Positions 7,461-15,147 of a stretch of DNA of 19,389 nucleotides are shown here, piece after piece; position 1 is the first letter of the stretch; every line of letters starts with the position of its first letter. A model generated the notes under the pieces. That model worked only from the letters and a program-made list of their open reading frames with translations. It had not been told where the DNA came from and searched no databases. Made by a program: the position numbers and the translations under genes. The stretch covers positions 1-19,389 of the forward strand of contig JABFSY010000098.1 of the NCBI GenBank assembly GCA_013140395.1, given 5' to 3'. This DNA is from Cyclobacteriaceae bacterium (GTDB taxonomy: Bacteria > Bacteroidota > Bacteroidia > Cytophagales > Cyclobacteriaceae).

Positions 7461-8927
7461 GTGAAGCTGATGGAAATAGCAGTTACTATAGTATACTCTC
7501 TCTCTTTATTCTATATTTTCCTTTTTAGCATAGGGCAATTGCACCTGACCTATGTTTATCTTAAATCAAAGAAAAACCTACCCCCAGTAAAACCTGAATT
7601 CGTAACAACTCCACTCATCACCATTCAACTGCCTATTTACAACGAAAAATATGTGGTGGAGCGATTGCTTGATGCCGTTTCACTATTTGACTACCCAAAA
7701 GAAAAACTGGAAATTCAGGTACTAGATGATTCCACTGACGAAACCACAGAAATCATTCTAAAGAAAATAGAATCGTTACGGCCTCTTGGTTTAAATTTTA
7801 AGCTGATCCATCGAGAACAAAGAGTGGGGTACAAAGCCGGAGCGCTCGATCATGGTTTTCATATTGCTTCAGGAGAATTCATTGCCATTTTCGATGCGGA
7901 TTTTATTCCCTCACCCGATTTTCTTAAAAAAACACTACCGTATTTCAACAATGAAAAAGTGGGAGTAGTGCAAACGCGATGGGGGCACCTCAATAAAGAT
8001 TACTCAATACTCACTCAACTTCAAGCGTTTGGATTAGATGCCCATTTTTCAATCGAGCAAACAGCGCGCAGCGCGGCCGGGAGTTTTATCAACTTCAACG
8101 GAACCTGTGGCGTCTGGAGAAAAACGTGCATTACCGATGCAGGCGGTTGGAGCAATGATACGTTAACGGAAGATCTAGACCTTAGCTACCGTGCGCAACT
8201 AAAGGGATGGAAATTCGAATACCTCGAGGAAGTTGAAACGAAGGGTGAGTTACCGGTGATCATGTCCGCCATCAAATCACAACAATATCGTTGGAACAAG
8301 GGGGCAGCCGAAACGGCCAAGAAAAATTTCGGAAATGTTTTGCGTTCATCTCTTTCATGGAAAAACAAAACTCACGCGTTCTTTCATCTTTTTAACAGCT
8401 CGGTGTTCATTTGCCTTCTGCTGGCGGCCATGTTGAGCATTCCCATGCTATATATCAAATCGAGACACCCCGAGATTACATGGCTCTTTGATTTGGGAAT
8501 TATCTTTTTGGGTGGCTTTTTGTCGATTACGCTTTTCTATTGGGTAGCCACAAAACGATTTAACCCCACAAATCGAAGAGCAATTTTTTGGTCGCTCTAT
8601 CCCCGATTCCTTATTGTATCGATGGGACTTTCGTTGCACAATGGATTAGCTGTGGCGGAAGGATTACTTGGGCGTAAGACACCTTTTATCCGAACACCAA
8701 AGTTCAATGTTACAGTAAAAGGTGATTCTTGGAAACACAATTCTTATGTCAAGACGAAGATTAATTTGCTCACCTTAATGGAGGGATTGCTATGCTTATA
8801 CTTTGTCTTCGGAATAGTGGCTGGCGTCTTGTTGAAAGATGGGGGATTGATTTTCTTCCATGTCATGCTAGCGTTGGGTTTTGGTGGTGTATTTTACTAT
8901 TCCATGAAGCCTGCTTTAAATGCGTAA
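7461..8927 (+). CDS. Membrane GT2 glycosyltransferase, cellulose synthase/CslA-like
   Basis: The protein has 488 residues from GTG 7461; ATG 7470 is an equally plausible start three codons later. A TM segment at about 7-28 precedes a GT-A catalytic domain. The processive GT2 signature is complete: DD (89-90, VLDDSTDE), DAD (145-147, IFDADF), TED (236-238, TEDLDLSYRAQLKGW) and QQYRW (274-278). Several TM helices follow (about 295-330, 340-365, 380-400 and 435-480). This arrangement is found in CslA mannan/glucomannan synthases and CESA-like proteins, which use nucleotide sugars in the cytosol. There is no PilZ domain and no BcsB/BcsC-type partner beside it, so bacterial cellulose synthesis is unlikely. 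The product could be a short glycan or a glycolipid. The stop codon region overlaps the next gene by 8 bases, which suggests coupling. Confidence 0.85.
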   Translation: MKLMEIAVTIVYSLSLFYIFLFSIGQLHLTYVYLKSKKNLPPVKPEFVTTPLITIQLPIYNEKYVVERLLDAVSLFDYPKEKLEIQVLDDSTDETTEIILKKIESLRPLGLNFKLIHREQRVGYKAGALDHGFHIASGEFIAIFDADFIPSPDFLKKTLPYFNNEKVGVVQTRWGHLNKDYSILTQLQAFGLDAHFSIEQTARSAAGSFINFNGTCGVWRKTCITDAGGWSNDTLTEDLDLSYRAQLKGWKFEYLEEVETKGELPVIMSAIKSQQYRWNKGAAETAKKNFGNVLRSSLSWKNKTHAFFHLFNSSVFICLLLAAMLSIPMLYIKSRHPEITWLFDLGIIFLGGFLSITLFYWVATKRFNPTNRRAIFWSLYPRFLIVSMGLSLHNGLAVAEGLLGRKTPFIRTPKFNVTVKGDSWKHNSYVKTKINLLTLMEGLLCLYFVFGIVAGVLLKDGGLIFFHVMLALGFGGVFYYSMKPALNA

Positions 8928-10266
8928 GCAAAAGCCACTCAATTATTTTCTGTTACTTATATCTTTCATTTCCTATTGTTTAATTGCATTCCGAGTTGAG
9001 CGATATGAGACCACCCCACTATTGGTGAGTTTTGTACTTCTCTTTTTGATCTACGTATGGGTTCTTCGAAGTGAAAGTGAAACAGAAATCTCCTTTTGGA
9101 TAATTGTCGCGATCCTTTTTAGACTTTGCTTTCTTTTTTCCACGCCACTTTTGTCTGATGATTTTTATCGGTTCATCTGGGACGGTCGACTGCTGGCCGC
9201 TGGTGTTCATCCATTTGCAGAACTGCCCCGCTACTACATTGAAAGCTACACCGCGATACCCGGCATAGATAAAAGTCTGTTCGACAAACTCAACAGCCCG
9301 GACTACTTCACCATCTATCCTCCGGTTAATCAATTCATTTTCTGGGTGGCCGCCAGGCTATCGTTTGGCTCCATCTTATCAAGTGTTATTGTTATCAGAC
9401 TATTCATACTCGCCTCAGAAATTGGAACTATCTGGTTGATCAAAAAGATACTCCATCATTATCAGTTGCCGGCTCGAAACGCTTTACTGTACGCACTTAA
9501 TCCACTTGTCATTATAGAGCTGACTGGCAATCTTCATTTTGAAGCCTTATTAATTTTCTTTTTGTTGTTAAGCTATTGGCTGCTTATAACAGGTAAATTG
9601 ATTTCATCTGCCATCAGTTTCAGCCTTGCTATTTGCACTAAGCTGGTTCCGCTAATTTTTCTGCCGTTGATGTTTAGTAGATTGGGTTGGAAAAAATCTT
9701 CCATTTACTATTTAGTTGTTGGAGTGTCCACTATTTTGCTTTTTCTTCCTTTGCTCAACGCTGAAATAATTTCGGGATTCAACGAAAGTATAGGCTACTA
9801 CTTTAAAAAATTTGAGTTCAATGCAAGCATCTACTTTTTAGTTCGTGAGTGGGGCTTTTGGAAATATGGGTACAATATCATTCAAACGGTTGGGTGGAAA
9901 CTGGCGGCCTATTGCACAGTAGCCATTCTACTGTTTGCGACCATTGACGGCATTAAAGTCAATCGACTAACCAACATCGAACATCGAACATCTAATATCT
10001 TTACCGCATCTCTTTTCGTACTTCTATTATATCTTGCGTTTGCTACCGTTGTCCATCCCTGGTACACAACAACGCTACTAGCCCTTTCTGTTTTTACCAC
10101 TTTTCGTTTTCCCATAGTTTGGTCCGCGCTGATATTTTTGACTTATGTTGGGTACAGCCCTGATGGTTTTTCTGAGAATCTATGGGTTACTGCTTTCGAG
10201 TATATGCTAGTATTTGGGTACCTTGCCTATGAACTGATATGGAAAAAAGAAAAATCATTTGCATAG
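8920..10266 (+). CDS. Polytopic GT-C glycosyltransferase (GT87/DUF2029, polyprenol mannosyltransferase-like)
   Basis: The 448-residue protein has about ten or more hydrophobic helices across its whole length. After the second helix group it has LLSDDFYRFIWDGRLLAAGVHPF (about 77-99). The acidic pair plus Y-R-x-x-WDGR and GxxPF is characteristic of GT-C mannosyl/hexosyl transferases that take sugar from polyprenyl-phosphate donors at the outer face. A second conserved block, YPPVNQF, follows at about 133-139. It starts 8 bases inside the preceding GT2 gene. Residues about 352-361 (NIEHRTSNIF) are encoded by a heptanucleotide repeat array, in a predicted loop between TM helices. Acceptor and sugar are unknown. 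Confidence 0.75.
   Translation: MRKQKPLNYFLLLISFISYCLIAFRVERYETTPLLVSFVLLFLIYVWVLRSESETEISFWIIVAILFRLCFLFSTPLLSDDFYRFIWDGRLLAAGVHPFAELPRYYIESYTAIPGIDKSLFDKLNSPDYFTIYPPVNQFIFWVAARLSFGSILSSVIVIRLFILASEIGTIWLIKKILHHYQLPARNALLYALNPLVIIELTGNLHFEALLIFFLLLSYWLLITGKLISSAISFSLAICTKLVPLIFLPLMFSRLGWKKSSIYYLVVGVSTILLFLPLLNAEIISGFNESIGYYFKKFEFNASIYFLVREWGFWKYGYNIIQTVGWKLAAYCTVAILLFATIDGIKVNRLTNIEHRTSNIFTASLFVLLLYLAFATVVHPWYTTTLLALSVFTTFRFPIVWSALIFLTYVGYSPDGFSENLWVTAFEYMLVFGYLAYELIWKKEKSFA
9973..10000. repeat. Heptanucleotide tandem array inside the GT87-type gene
   Basis: Four 7-base units in a row: AACATCG, AACATCG, AACATCT, AATATCT. They lie within the reading frame and encode a polar stretch in a loop between two TM helices. 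The unit resembles the AACATTC units in the SCO and cytochrome genes. Confidence 0.6.
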
Positions 10267-10739
10267 TCTTACTTGCTTTAACCTATTCTGCCTGCGCACA
10301 AACTGAGTATGATAGGAAGTTAAAATCGTTATATAGAAATAGCGTAAAAACGATAAAGCCGGCAGACTTGAAAGAACTTGTCACAAAAGGTGAAAAAATA
10401 ACAATTTTAGATACAAGAGCCCCTGAGGAATTTAGTGTGAGCCATCTCAAAGGTGCTCAATTTCTTAACTATGATTCGTATTCAACTGAGGATCTCAAAA
10501 AACTCCCCAAAAACGAAAAGATAATCGTGTATTGTAGTGTGGGTTACCGAAGCGAAAGAGTGGGAGAAAAGCTACAAAAGCTAGGCTACCAAAATGTATA
10601 CAATATCTATGGAGGCATTTTCGAATGGAAAAATGAAGGGATGCCGGTTGTCAATAGGCAGAATCAGCTGACAGATAGCGTTCACACCTACAATAAGAAT
10701 TGGTCGAAGTGGTTAACAAGAGGTGTGAAAGTTTATTAG
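10239..10739 (+). CDS. Rhodanese-domain protein, exported (probable lipoprotein)
   Basis: The 166-residue protein begins with a short signal peptide (MEKRKIICIVLLALTYSACAQ). C19 in YSAC could be lipidated, although Tyr at -3 is atypical; cleavage after ACA is the alternative. The rhodanese domain spans about 38-140, with the substrate-loop motif LDTRAPEEFSVSHLKGA and active-site loop YCSVGYRSERVG, catalytic C99. Family members transfer sulfane sulfur or act in thiol redox chemistry; the six-residue loop after Cys fits a sulfurtransferase. The start overlaps the preceding gene by 28 bases and no later start would keep the signal peptide. Its place inside a glycosyltransferase run is unexplained. 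Confidence 0.85.
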   Translation: MEKRKIICIVLLALTYSACAQTEYDRKLKSLYRNSVKTIKPADLKELVTKGEKITILDTRAPEEFSVSHLKGAQFLNYDSYSTEDLKKLPKNEKIIVYCSVGYRSERVGEKLQKLGYQNVYNIYGGIFEWKNEGMPVVNRQNQLTDSVHTYNKNWSKWLTRGVKVY

Positions 10740-10757
10740 TCAATAATAGTAGCAACA

Positions 10758-11351
10758 TTGAAAAACCTTCTCATCATCTTTTATCGCAATCCTGAACTCG
10801 GAAAAGTAAAAACCCGATTAGCCAAAACTCTTGGCGATGAAAAGGCGCTTGCTATTTATCTCAGGTTATCTTCACACACGAGGGCCATCACCGAAAATTT
10901 AGCAATCGATAGAGTAATCTACTATTCCAATTTTGTGGATACCGAAGATGTATGGCCCAATACCACGTTTCAAAAAAAACTGCAGAACGGAAATGATCTG
11001 GGCGAGAAGATGAATAATGCTTTTGTTGAGGGATTTCAGAGCGGATATGAACGGGTTTGCATCATCGGCACTGATTGTTTTGAGTTAAGTAGAGATATTA
11101 TCAAACAGGCATTCGACCAACTACATACAAACGATGCAGTCATTGGCCCGGCTAAAGATGGAGGCTATTATCTACTCGGCATGAAAAAACCGATTCCAGA
11201 GTCATTTAAAAACAAAGCGTGGAGCTCTGACACCGTTGCAACCGATACTATCCAAAACTTCAAAGACCTAAATTTAAGCTATGTCCAGCTGGAAGTTTTA
11301 ACAGACGTAGACGAAGAAAAAGATCTCCCCTCCAACTTCGCGAAAGTATAA
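10758..11351 (+). CDS. TIGR04282/DUF2064-type glycosyltransferase
   Basis: The 197-residue protein starts at TTG 10758; no ATG or GTG lies between the preceding stop (10737-10739) and the conserved N-terminus. Motifs of the family are all visible: FYRNPELGKVKTRLA near the N-terminus, IIGTDCFEL in the middle, GPAKDGGYYLLGMK, and WSSDTVATDT towards the end. The fold is GT-A/nucleotidyltransferase-like. The family name in databases is linked to arsenosugar biosynthesis, but it is also widespread outside arsenic loci, and no arsM or radical-SAM arsS gene is seen here. It is the last gene of the sugar run, 18 bases after the rhodanese gene, and converges on the Crp/Fnr gene. Confidence 0.8.
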   Translation: MKNLLIIFYRNPELGKVKTRLAKTLGDEKALAIYLRLSSHTRAITENLAIDRVIYYSNFVDTEDVWPNTTFQKKLQNGNDLGEKMNNAFVEGFQSGYERVCIIGTDCFELSRDIIKQAFDQLHTNDAVIGPAKDGGYYLLGMKKPIPESFKNKAWSSDTVATDTIQNFKDLNLSYVQLEVLTDVDEEKDLPSNFAKV

Positions 11352-11362
11352 ATAAGAATCGG

Positions 11363-12040
11363 TCAGACGAGCTTCTCCAAATCGCGGACCAGTATTCGTT
11401 TTCGGTCAAAATTGATTAAATTCTTCTCCTTTAGATCATTCAAGATCGTTGTGACTGTCTGACGTGATGTACCCGTCAATGAAGCAATATCCTGATGGGT
11501 GAGTTTCATTTGGATCAGTGTTTCGAAGCCGACCTTCTTTCCTTTCCAGGACGCTGCATCTTTGATAAATTCCACAATTCGCGTTCTTGCATCTTTAAAC
11601 ACAAGCAATTCCAATTTTCGCTCGAGTTTCATCAACCTCAGCCCCACGAATTTTAACATTTTAAAACTGAGTTCGCGATTCTCATACATGAGTTCTTTCA
11701 TTTCATCCAAGCTTAAAGGACAAATCGTGCAGTCATCCATTGCCTGAGCAAAATCGCGCCTCGTCTCCTCACCGGCCAATATCAACTCTCCAAATATTTC
11801 GCCAGTCGATAAAATGGCGGTCGTAATTTCCTTTCCTTCATCAAGATAGCGCCCGATCTTAACACGACCATTTACGATCATGTAAATATGGGTGGCTTTG
11901 TCATCCAAGAAGTAGATAAACTGATCGCGCTTAAAATTTAAAAAAGTGTGCTTTCCTGCCAGCGCCTTAACCTTGTGCGGGCACAGCGTGTTATATAGAT
12001 TGACACTCTCAAAATACCAAAGGGCAGCTGCGTTACTCAT
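11363..12040 (-). CDS. Crp/Fnr family transcriptional regulator
   Basis: The 225-residue protein has an N-terminal cyclic-nucleotide-binding-like beta roll (about 25-115, with MIVNGRVKIGRY and the GEIFGELILAG cassette), a long dimerisation helix (about 118-150) and a C-terminal winged helix (about 150-225). The HTH reads LTHQDIASLTGTSRQTVTTILNDL; the recognition helix TSRQTVTT differs from E. coli Crp SRETVGR at the Glu and second Arg positions. Cysteines are C20, C104 and C107, so the Fnr-type 4Fe-4S cysteine set is not present. The effector is unknown. It diverges from the MOSC-SCO-cytochrome genes with a 52-base gap, so it may control them or itself. Confidence 0.9.
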   Translation of the reverse strand: MSNAAALWYFESVNLYNTLCPHKVKALAGKHTFLNFKRDQFIYFLDDKATHIYMIVNGRVKIGRYLDEGKEITTAILSTGEIFGELILAGEETRRDFAQAMDDCTICPLSLDEMKELMYENRELSFKMLKFVGLRLMKLERKLELLVFKDARTRIVEFIKDAASWKGKKVGFETLIQMKLTHQDIASLTGTSRQTVTTILNDLKEKNLINFDRKRILVRDLEKLV

Positions 12041-12092
12041 AATTCTTTACTCCTTATTCACTAAGTTAGCGCAAAATATCACATAAAAGTTC

Positions 12093-12890
12093 ATGAGTGG
12101 ATTGCGATTGAGTGAAATTTGGATATACCCCATCAAATCAATGGGCGGCATTCGCTTGAATTCGGCAAAAGTAGCTGGCAAAGGACTGGAGTTTGACAGG
12201 CGATGGATGCTGATAGACGAAAACAATATGTTTGTTACCCAGCGCAAAGTCACCGACCTGGCACTTTTTAAACTAGAGATGAACCCTGATTCCTTTACGG
12301 TTCAGTTCAAAAAAGAGTCAATCCAATTGCCATTTTATTCAGCTTTATCATCTGAGCCTATACGGGCCACGATCTGGGATGATTCTGTAGATACCATTGA
12401 AGTTCATAAAAGCTACAGTAATTGGTTTTCAGATAAATTGGGATTTAAATGCAAACTAGTTTCGTTTCCAGAGGGCAATGCTCGTTTAGTTGACCCGCAA
12501 TATGCCGTTAATCATGATAATGTAAGCCTCGCAGACGGGTATCCTCTTTTGGCCATCGGTAAAAGCTCACTAGGTGACCTTAACCAACGGCTTAGCACAC
12601 CCGTGCCGATGGATCGCTTTCGACCCAATCTGGTTTTTACAGGTGGACAACCTTACGAAGAAGATTCATGGAAAGAGTTTACAGTTGGCGTTAATAAATT
12701 CCGGGGAGTAAAGCCCTGTAGCCGATGTGTACTCACTACCATCGATCAAAGTACCGGAGAGCAAGGAAAGGAACCGCTGGCTACGTTGGCTACTTATCGC
12801 AAACGTGACAACAAAATCTATTTTGGACAAAATGTTTTATCTATTGATCATTATGAAATACACGAGGGCGATGAAATTAGACTGCTTTAA
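12093..12890 (+). CDS. MOSC domain protein (mARC/YcbX-like molybdenum cofactor enzyme)
   Basis: The 265-residue protein has the MOSC N-terminal beta barrel (LSEIWIYPIKSMGGI through GLEFDRRWMLID) followed by the MOSC domain. The conserved cysteine motif VKPCSRCVLTTIDQSTG is present; by comparison with mARC, C212 is the likely molybdenum ligand. E. coli YcbX has a C-terminal 2Fe-2S ferredoxin domain that is missing here, so an external electron donor would be needed. The family reduces N-hydroxylated substrates. It is soluble and probably cytoplasmic, and opens a three-gene run that diverges from the Crp/Fnr gene. Confidence 0.85.
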   Translation: MSGLRLSEIWIYPIKSMGGIRLNSAKVAGKGLEFDRRWMLIDENNMFVTQRKVTDLALFKLEMNPDSFTVQFKKESIQLPFYSALSSEPIRATIWDDSVDTIEVHKSYSNWFSDKLGFKCKLVSFPEGNARLVDPQYAVNHDNVSLADGYPLLAIGKSSLGDLNQRLSTPVPMDRFRPNLVFTGGQPYEEDSWKEFTVGVNKFRGVKPCSRCVLTTIDQSTGEQGKEPLATLATYRKRDNKIYFGQNVLSIDHYEIHEGDEIRLL

Positions 12891-13521
12891 ATTCAACATT
12901 CAACATTCATTATTCAACATTAGTACAGGGCTACTATGCTTCGCCTGTTGTATTCTTTTTTCGTGCGGTCCTAAAGAAAAGGATCTACCAATCTTTGGCG
13001 AGCGAGATGTGGTTGGAAGTGATACCATTTATCACACGATTGCAAAATTTCAATTTGTAGATCAGGACAGTGTTTTGGTGACTAATGAAACTTTCAAAGA
13101 CAAAATCTATGTGGCCGATTTCTTTTTCACTTCCTGCCGTACGATCTGCCCAATTATGAAAACGCAGATGATCCGTGTATATCAAGCAACGCAAGAAATG
13201 CCGGATGTGCTTTTGCTTTCACACACAATCGACCCTGAATATGATACAGTAGCATTACTTCGTGATTTTGCCGAGCGATTGGATGTAGAAAGCCAGCGCT
13301 GGCATTTTGTGACAGGCATCAAAGACTCGATCTATAAAATTGCACAAACGAGCTACTTTGCCACCGCCATGGAGGATAAAACAGAACCCGATGGCTTTAT
13401 TCACAGTGGCGCATTCCTTTTGATCGATAAAAAAGGTCGAATTCGGGGTAAGTACGATGGCACTAAAGAGGAAGAAGTAAATAGGTTGATAGTCGACATA
13501 AAAAGATTAAGAAGATTGTGA
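12871..13521 (+). CDS. SCO1/SenC/PrrC-like copper chaperone, lipoprotein
   Basis: I place the start at ATG 12871 (216 residues), 20 bases inside the MOSC gene; the frame is open much further upstream but that part is a shadow of MOSC. The signal peptide ends in a lipobox ILFSC (C32), so it should be a membrane-anchored periplasmic protein. The thioredoxin-like SCO domain carries CxxxC (C89, C93, in FTSCRTICPIM) and the distant His (H178, in FIHSGAFLLID), the complete copper-binding set of SCO proteins, which help assemble the CuA centre of cytochrome oxidase or nitrous oxide reductase. Codons 7 to about 18 (KFNIQHSLFNIS) are made of a heptanucleotide repeat that precedes the signal-peptide core. 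No in-frame start lies between the repeat and the lipobox. Confidence 0.88.
   Translation: MKLDCFKFNIQHSLFNISTGLLCFACCILFSCGPKEKDLPIFGERDVVGSDTIYHTIAKFQFVDQDSVLVTNETFKDKIYVADFFFTSCRTICPIMKTQMIRVYQATQEMPDVLLLSHTIDPEYDTVALLRDFAERLDVESQRWHFVTGIKDSIYKIAQTSYFATAMEDKTEPDGFIHSGAFLLIDKKGRIRGKYDGTKEEEVNRLIVDIKRLRRL
12891..12921. repeat. Heptanucleotide tandem array at the start of the SCO gene
   Basis: Units ATTCAAC, ATTCAAC, ATTCATT, ATTCAAC and a partial ATT follow each other without gaps, directly after the MOSC stop codon and within the first codons of the SCO gene. Confidence 0.75.
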
Positions 13522-13973
13522 TTCAAAAATTCAACGTTCAACATTCAAGATTCAAAAGTCTTTTCTGGATGTTATCGTGTTGCATTCAACTTTACGCATG
13601 CCATCAGGCCGCGAACCACGATACGAAGTTTCAACAATACTATGTGCAAGGCGAGCAATTGTACCTCAAGAACTGTAGCAATTGCCATCAAAAAGAAGGC
13701 GGAGGCTTGGGGCGACTATACCCTCCTTTAGACAAATCTGACTACATGGATCAACATCTCGAAGAGGTGATTTGCGCCATGAAAAATGGAATGGAAGGCG
13801 AGTTGCTTGTCAATGGTAAAAGATATAACAAAGAGATGAAGGGCATACCTTCACTCACCGAGCTAGAAATTGCCGAGATCGCGACCTATATTTACAATTC
13901 ATGGGAACATCAGCGAGGGATTGTGGAAATATCAACGATAGAGAATGCACTTAAAAAATGTGAGCCTGAATAA
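13518..13973 (+). CDS. Class I c-type cytochrome lipoprotein
   Basis: The 151-residue protein starts with GTG overlapping the SCO stop codon (GTGA, 4 bases). The N-terminus MIQKFNVQHSRF is encoded by heptanucleotide repeats. A hydrophobic run follows and ends in LYAC (C28), a probable lipobox. One haem-binding CSNCH motif lies at C53-C56-H57, followed by GRLYPPLDKSDYM; the distal ligand is probably M107 in NKEMKGIPSLT. The single-haem fold and the final ELEIAEIATYIYNSW helix are typical of mono-haem cytochrome c. It should act in the periplasm as an electron carrier. Pairing with the SCO protein suggests a link to a copper oxidase or reductase encoded elsewhere. Confidence 0.9.
   Translation: MIQKFNVQHSRFKSLFWMLSCCIQLYACHQAANHDTKFQQYYVQGEQLYLKNCSNCHQKEGGGLGRLYPPLDKSDYMDQHLEEVICAMKNGMEGELLVNGKRYNKEMKGIPSLTELEIAEIATYIYNSWEHQRGIVEISTIENALKKCEPE
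13521..13556. repeat. Heptanucleotide array at the start of the cytochrome gene
   Basis: After ATTCAAAA come the units ATTCAAC, GTTCAAC, ATTCAAG, ATTCAAA (13529-13556). It has the same strand and the same unit type as the array at 12891-12921, and also sits on the first codons of a gene. Confidence 0.7.
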
Positions 13974-14002
13974 TGCAGGCTGTGGCCAAAGATCAGCAGC
14001 TA

Positions 14003-14033
14003 TATTCTAACTCCTCTATTCTAACTCCTAACT
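14003..14033. repeat. Heptanucleotide array in the cytochrome-channel gap
   Basis: The 13-mer TATTCTAACTCCT occurs at 14003-14015 and again exactly 14 bases later at 14017-14029, followed by a third partial copy (AACTTCCT). Read as 7-base units the phase is TCTAACT, CCTCTAT, TCTAACT, CCTAACT from 14006. The gap to the channel gene (13974-14072) holds nothing else coding. Confidence 0.65.
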
Positions 14034-14038
14034 TCCTT

Positions 14039-14068
14039 TTTGTAACTCAAAAAAATGCACTAATTTTC
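14039..14068 (+). promoter_or_regulatory. Possible Bacteroidota promoter for the potassium channel gene
   Basis: TTTG (14039-14042), then 18 bases, then TAATTTTC (14061-14068), a 7-of-8 match to TAnnTTTG. The -7 box ends four bases before ATG 14073, so transcription from it would give a leaderless or nearly leaderless message. A weak call that rests on spacing alone. Confidence 0.25.
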
Positions 14069-14072
14069 CCGA

Positions 14073-15143
14073 ATGTCAGGTTTTCATATTAGGCGTTTCA
14101 ATCGAAAGAAAGCGATTATAACCGTACTAGCTCTAGTACTTGGCTATGGAGCTTTGCTAGTCACGATGTTGTCGATTGAAAGCAAATCGCCCAACAGCGA
14201 AATGCGTAACATCAAAGACGCAATTTGGTATCTTGCTGAAACGTTAACCACGGTGGGGTATGGAGACATTATTCCAGTTACTTCGTGGGGTCGCGTGATC
14301 GGTTTAATTTTTTTGGTTTCCAGCTTAGGTGTTTACGGTTTTATCATTGGACAAATTGCAAGTTTTATGAACACAATACAAGAGAACAGAATGCTTGGCT
14401 TTAACGGCACCAACTTTAAAAATCATGTTGTAATTATTGGCTGGAATGATTTTGGTCAGTCAGTTATCAGTCATTTGATCGGAGCGGGAAAGCAAGTAGC
14501 TATTATTTCCAAAGATCGAGCAAGCATCGATATCATTCGTGAGTACTATACACAAGACCAAGTATACACGTTGTACTCAGACTATAACAATTATGAGTTA
14601 TTGGAGAAGTCAAACATTCGTGACGCGAGTATCGTTTTTGTAAATTTGAATGACGACACCGAGAAACTAGTTTATGTCATCAATCTAAAGAAGCATTTTT
14701 CTAGTTTGCACTACGTAGTTACTCTCGACAATGGTAATCTAAAAAGCACTTTTCAGGCAGCGGGTGTGATGTATACCATCTCAAAAAATGAGATTTCATC
14801 AAAGCTACTGGCCAGTTACATCTATGAGCCAGATGTTGCACTTTTCAGTGAAGAGTTGATTGCCTACGCACATGAAGACCACGAATACGACATGAAGCAA
14901 GTCATCGTAAAGGACAACAATCCTTTTGCGGGAATGTATTATGATAAAGCTTTCTTTGACCTTAAAGAGAGTTGCAATGTGGTGCTCATCGGCTTGGTGA
15001 AAAGCGTTGATGGAAAAAGAAAACTATTAAAGAATCCAGAAGGTTCCTTAAAGATAGACGCGGGCGACTACATGGTGATGATGATGGATGGAAAAGGTGC
15101 CGAACGTCTTCGGAAGCAATTCCATATCGAAGAAGGGATATAA
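14073..15143 (+). CDS. Two-TM potassium channel with cytoplasmic RCK (TrkA-N/TrkA-C) domain
   Basis: The 356-residue protein has TM1 at about 14-33, a pore helix and selectivity filter TTVGYGD (59-65), and TM2 at about 73-96. This is followed by a Rossmann-like TrkA-N domain (HVVIIGWNDFGQSVISHLIGAG, about 118-139) and a C-terminal TrkA-C-like region (from about 270; DNNPFAGMYYDKAFFDL). The order matches MthK-like ligand-gated K+ channels. The glycine loop is GxxxxG, with Trp and Asn where NAD-binding domains have Gly, so the bound ligand may not be NAD. There is no internal-start Met before the RCK domain as obvious as in MthK. It is transcribed alone and converges on floA across a terminator hairpin. 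Confidence 0.92.
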   Translation: MSGFHIRRFNRKKAIITVLALVLGYGALLVTMLSIESKSPNSEMRNIKDAIWYLAETLTTVGYGDIIPVTSWGRVIGLIFLVSSLGVYGFIIGQIASFMNTIQENRMLGFNGTNFKNHVVIIGWNDFGQSVISHLIGAGKQVAIISKDRASIDIIREYYTQDQVYTLYSDYNNYELLEKSNIRDASIVFVNLNDDTEKLVYVINLKKHFSSLHYVVTLDNGNLKSTFQAAGVMYTISKNEISSKLLASYIYEPDVALFSEELIAYAHEDHEYDMKQVIVKDNNPFAGMYYDKAFFDLKESCNVVLIGLVKSVDGKRKLLKNPEGSLKIDAGDYMVMMMDGKGAERLRKQFHIEEGI

Positions 15144-15147
15144 AAAA

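Noticed and set aside
10758..11351. Arsenosugar biosynthesis locus
   Set aside because: Only the TIGR04282-type gene is present; no arsenic methyltransferase, radical SAM or ars resistance gene is seen, and the family is widespread.
12727..12870. Long N-terminal extension of the SCO frame
   Set aside because: This part lies within the MOSC gene in another frame and would put about 48 residues ahead of the signal peptide; ATG 12871 gives a proper lipoprotein start.
12891..13556. Regularly repeated ATTCAAC units as a CRISPR-like array
   Set aside because: Units are 7 bases, contiguous and without spacers, and no cas genes are in the window.
14037..14053. TTTTTG-TAACT-CAAAAA hairpin as a terminator after the cytochrome gene
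   Set aside because: The stem is almost all A-T and no T run follows it on the plus strand.
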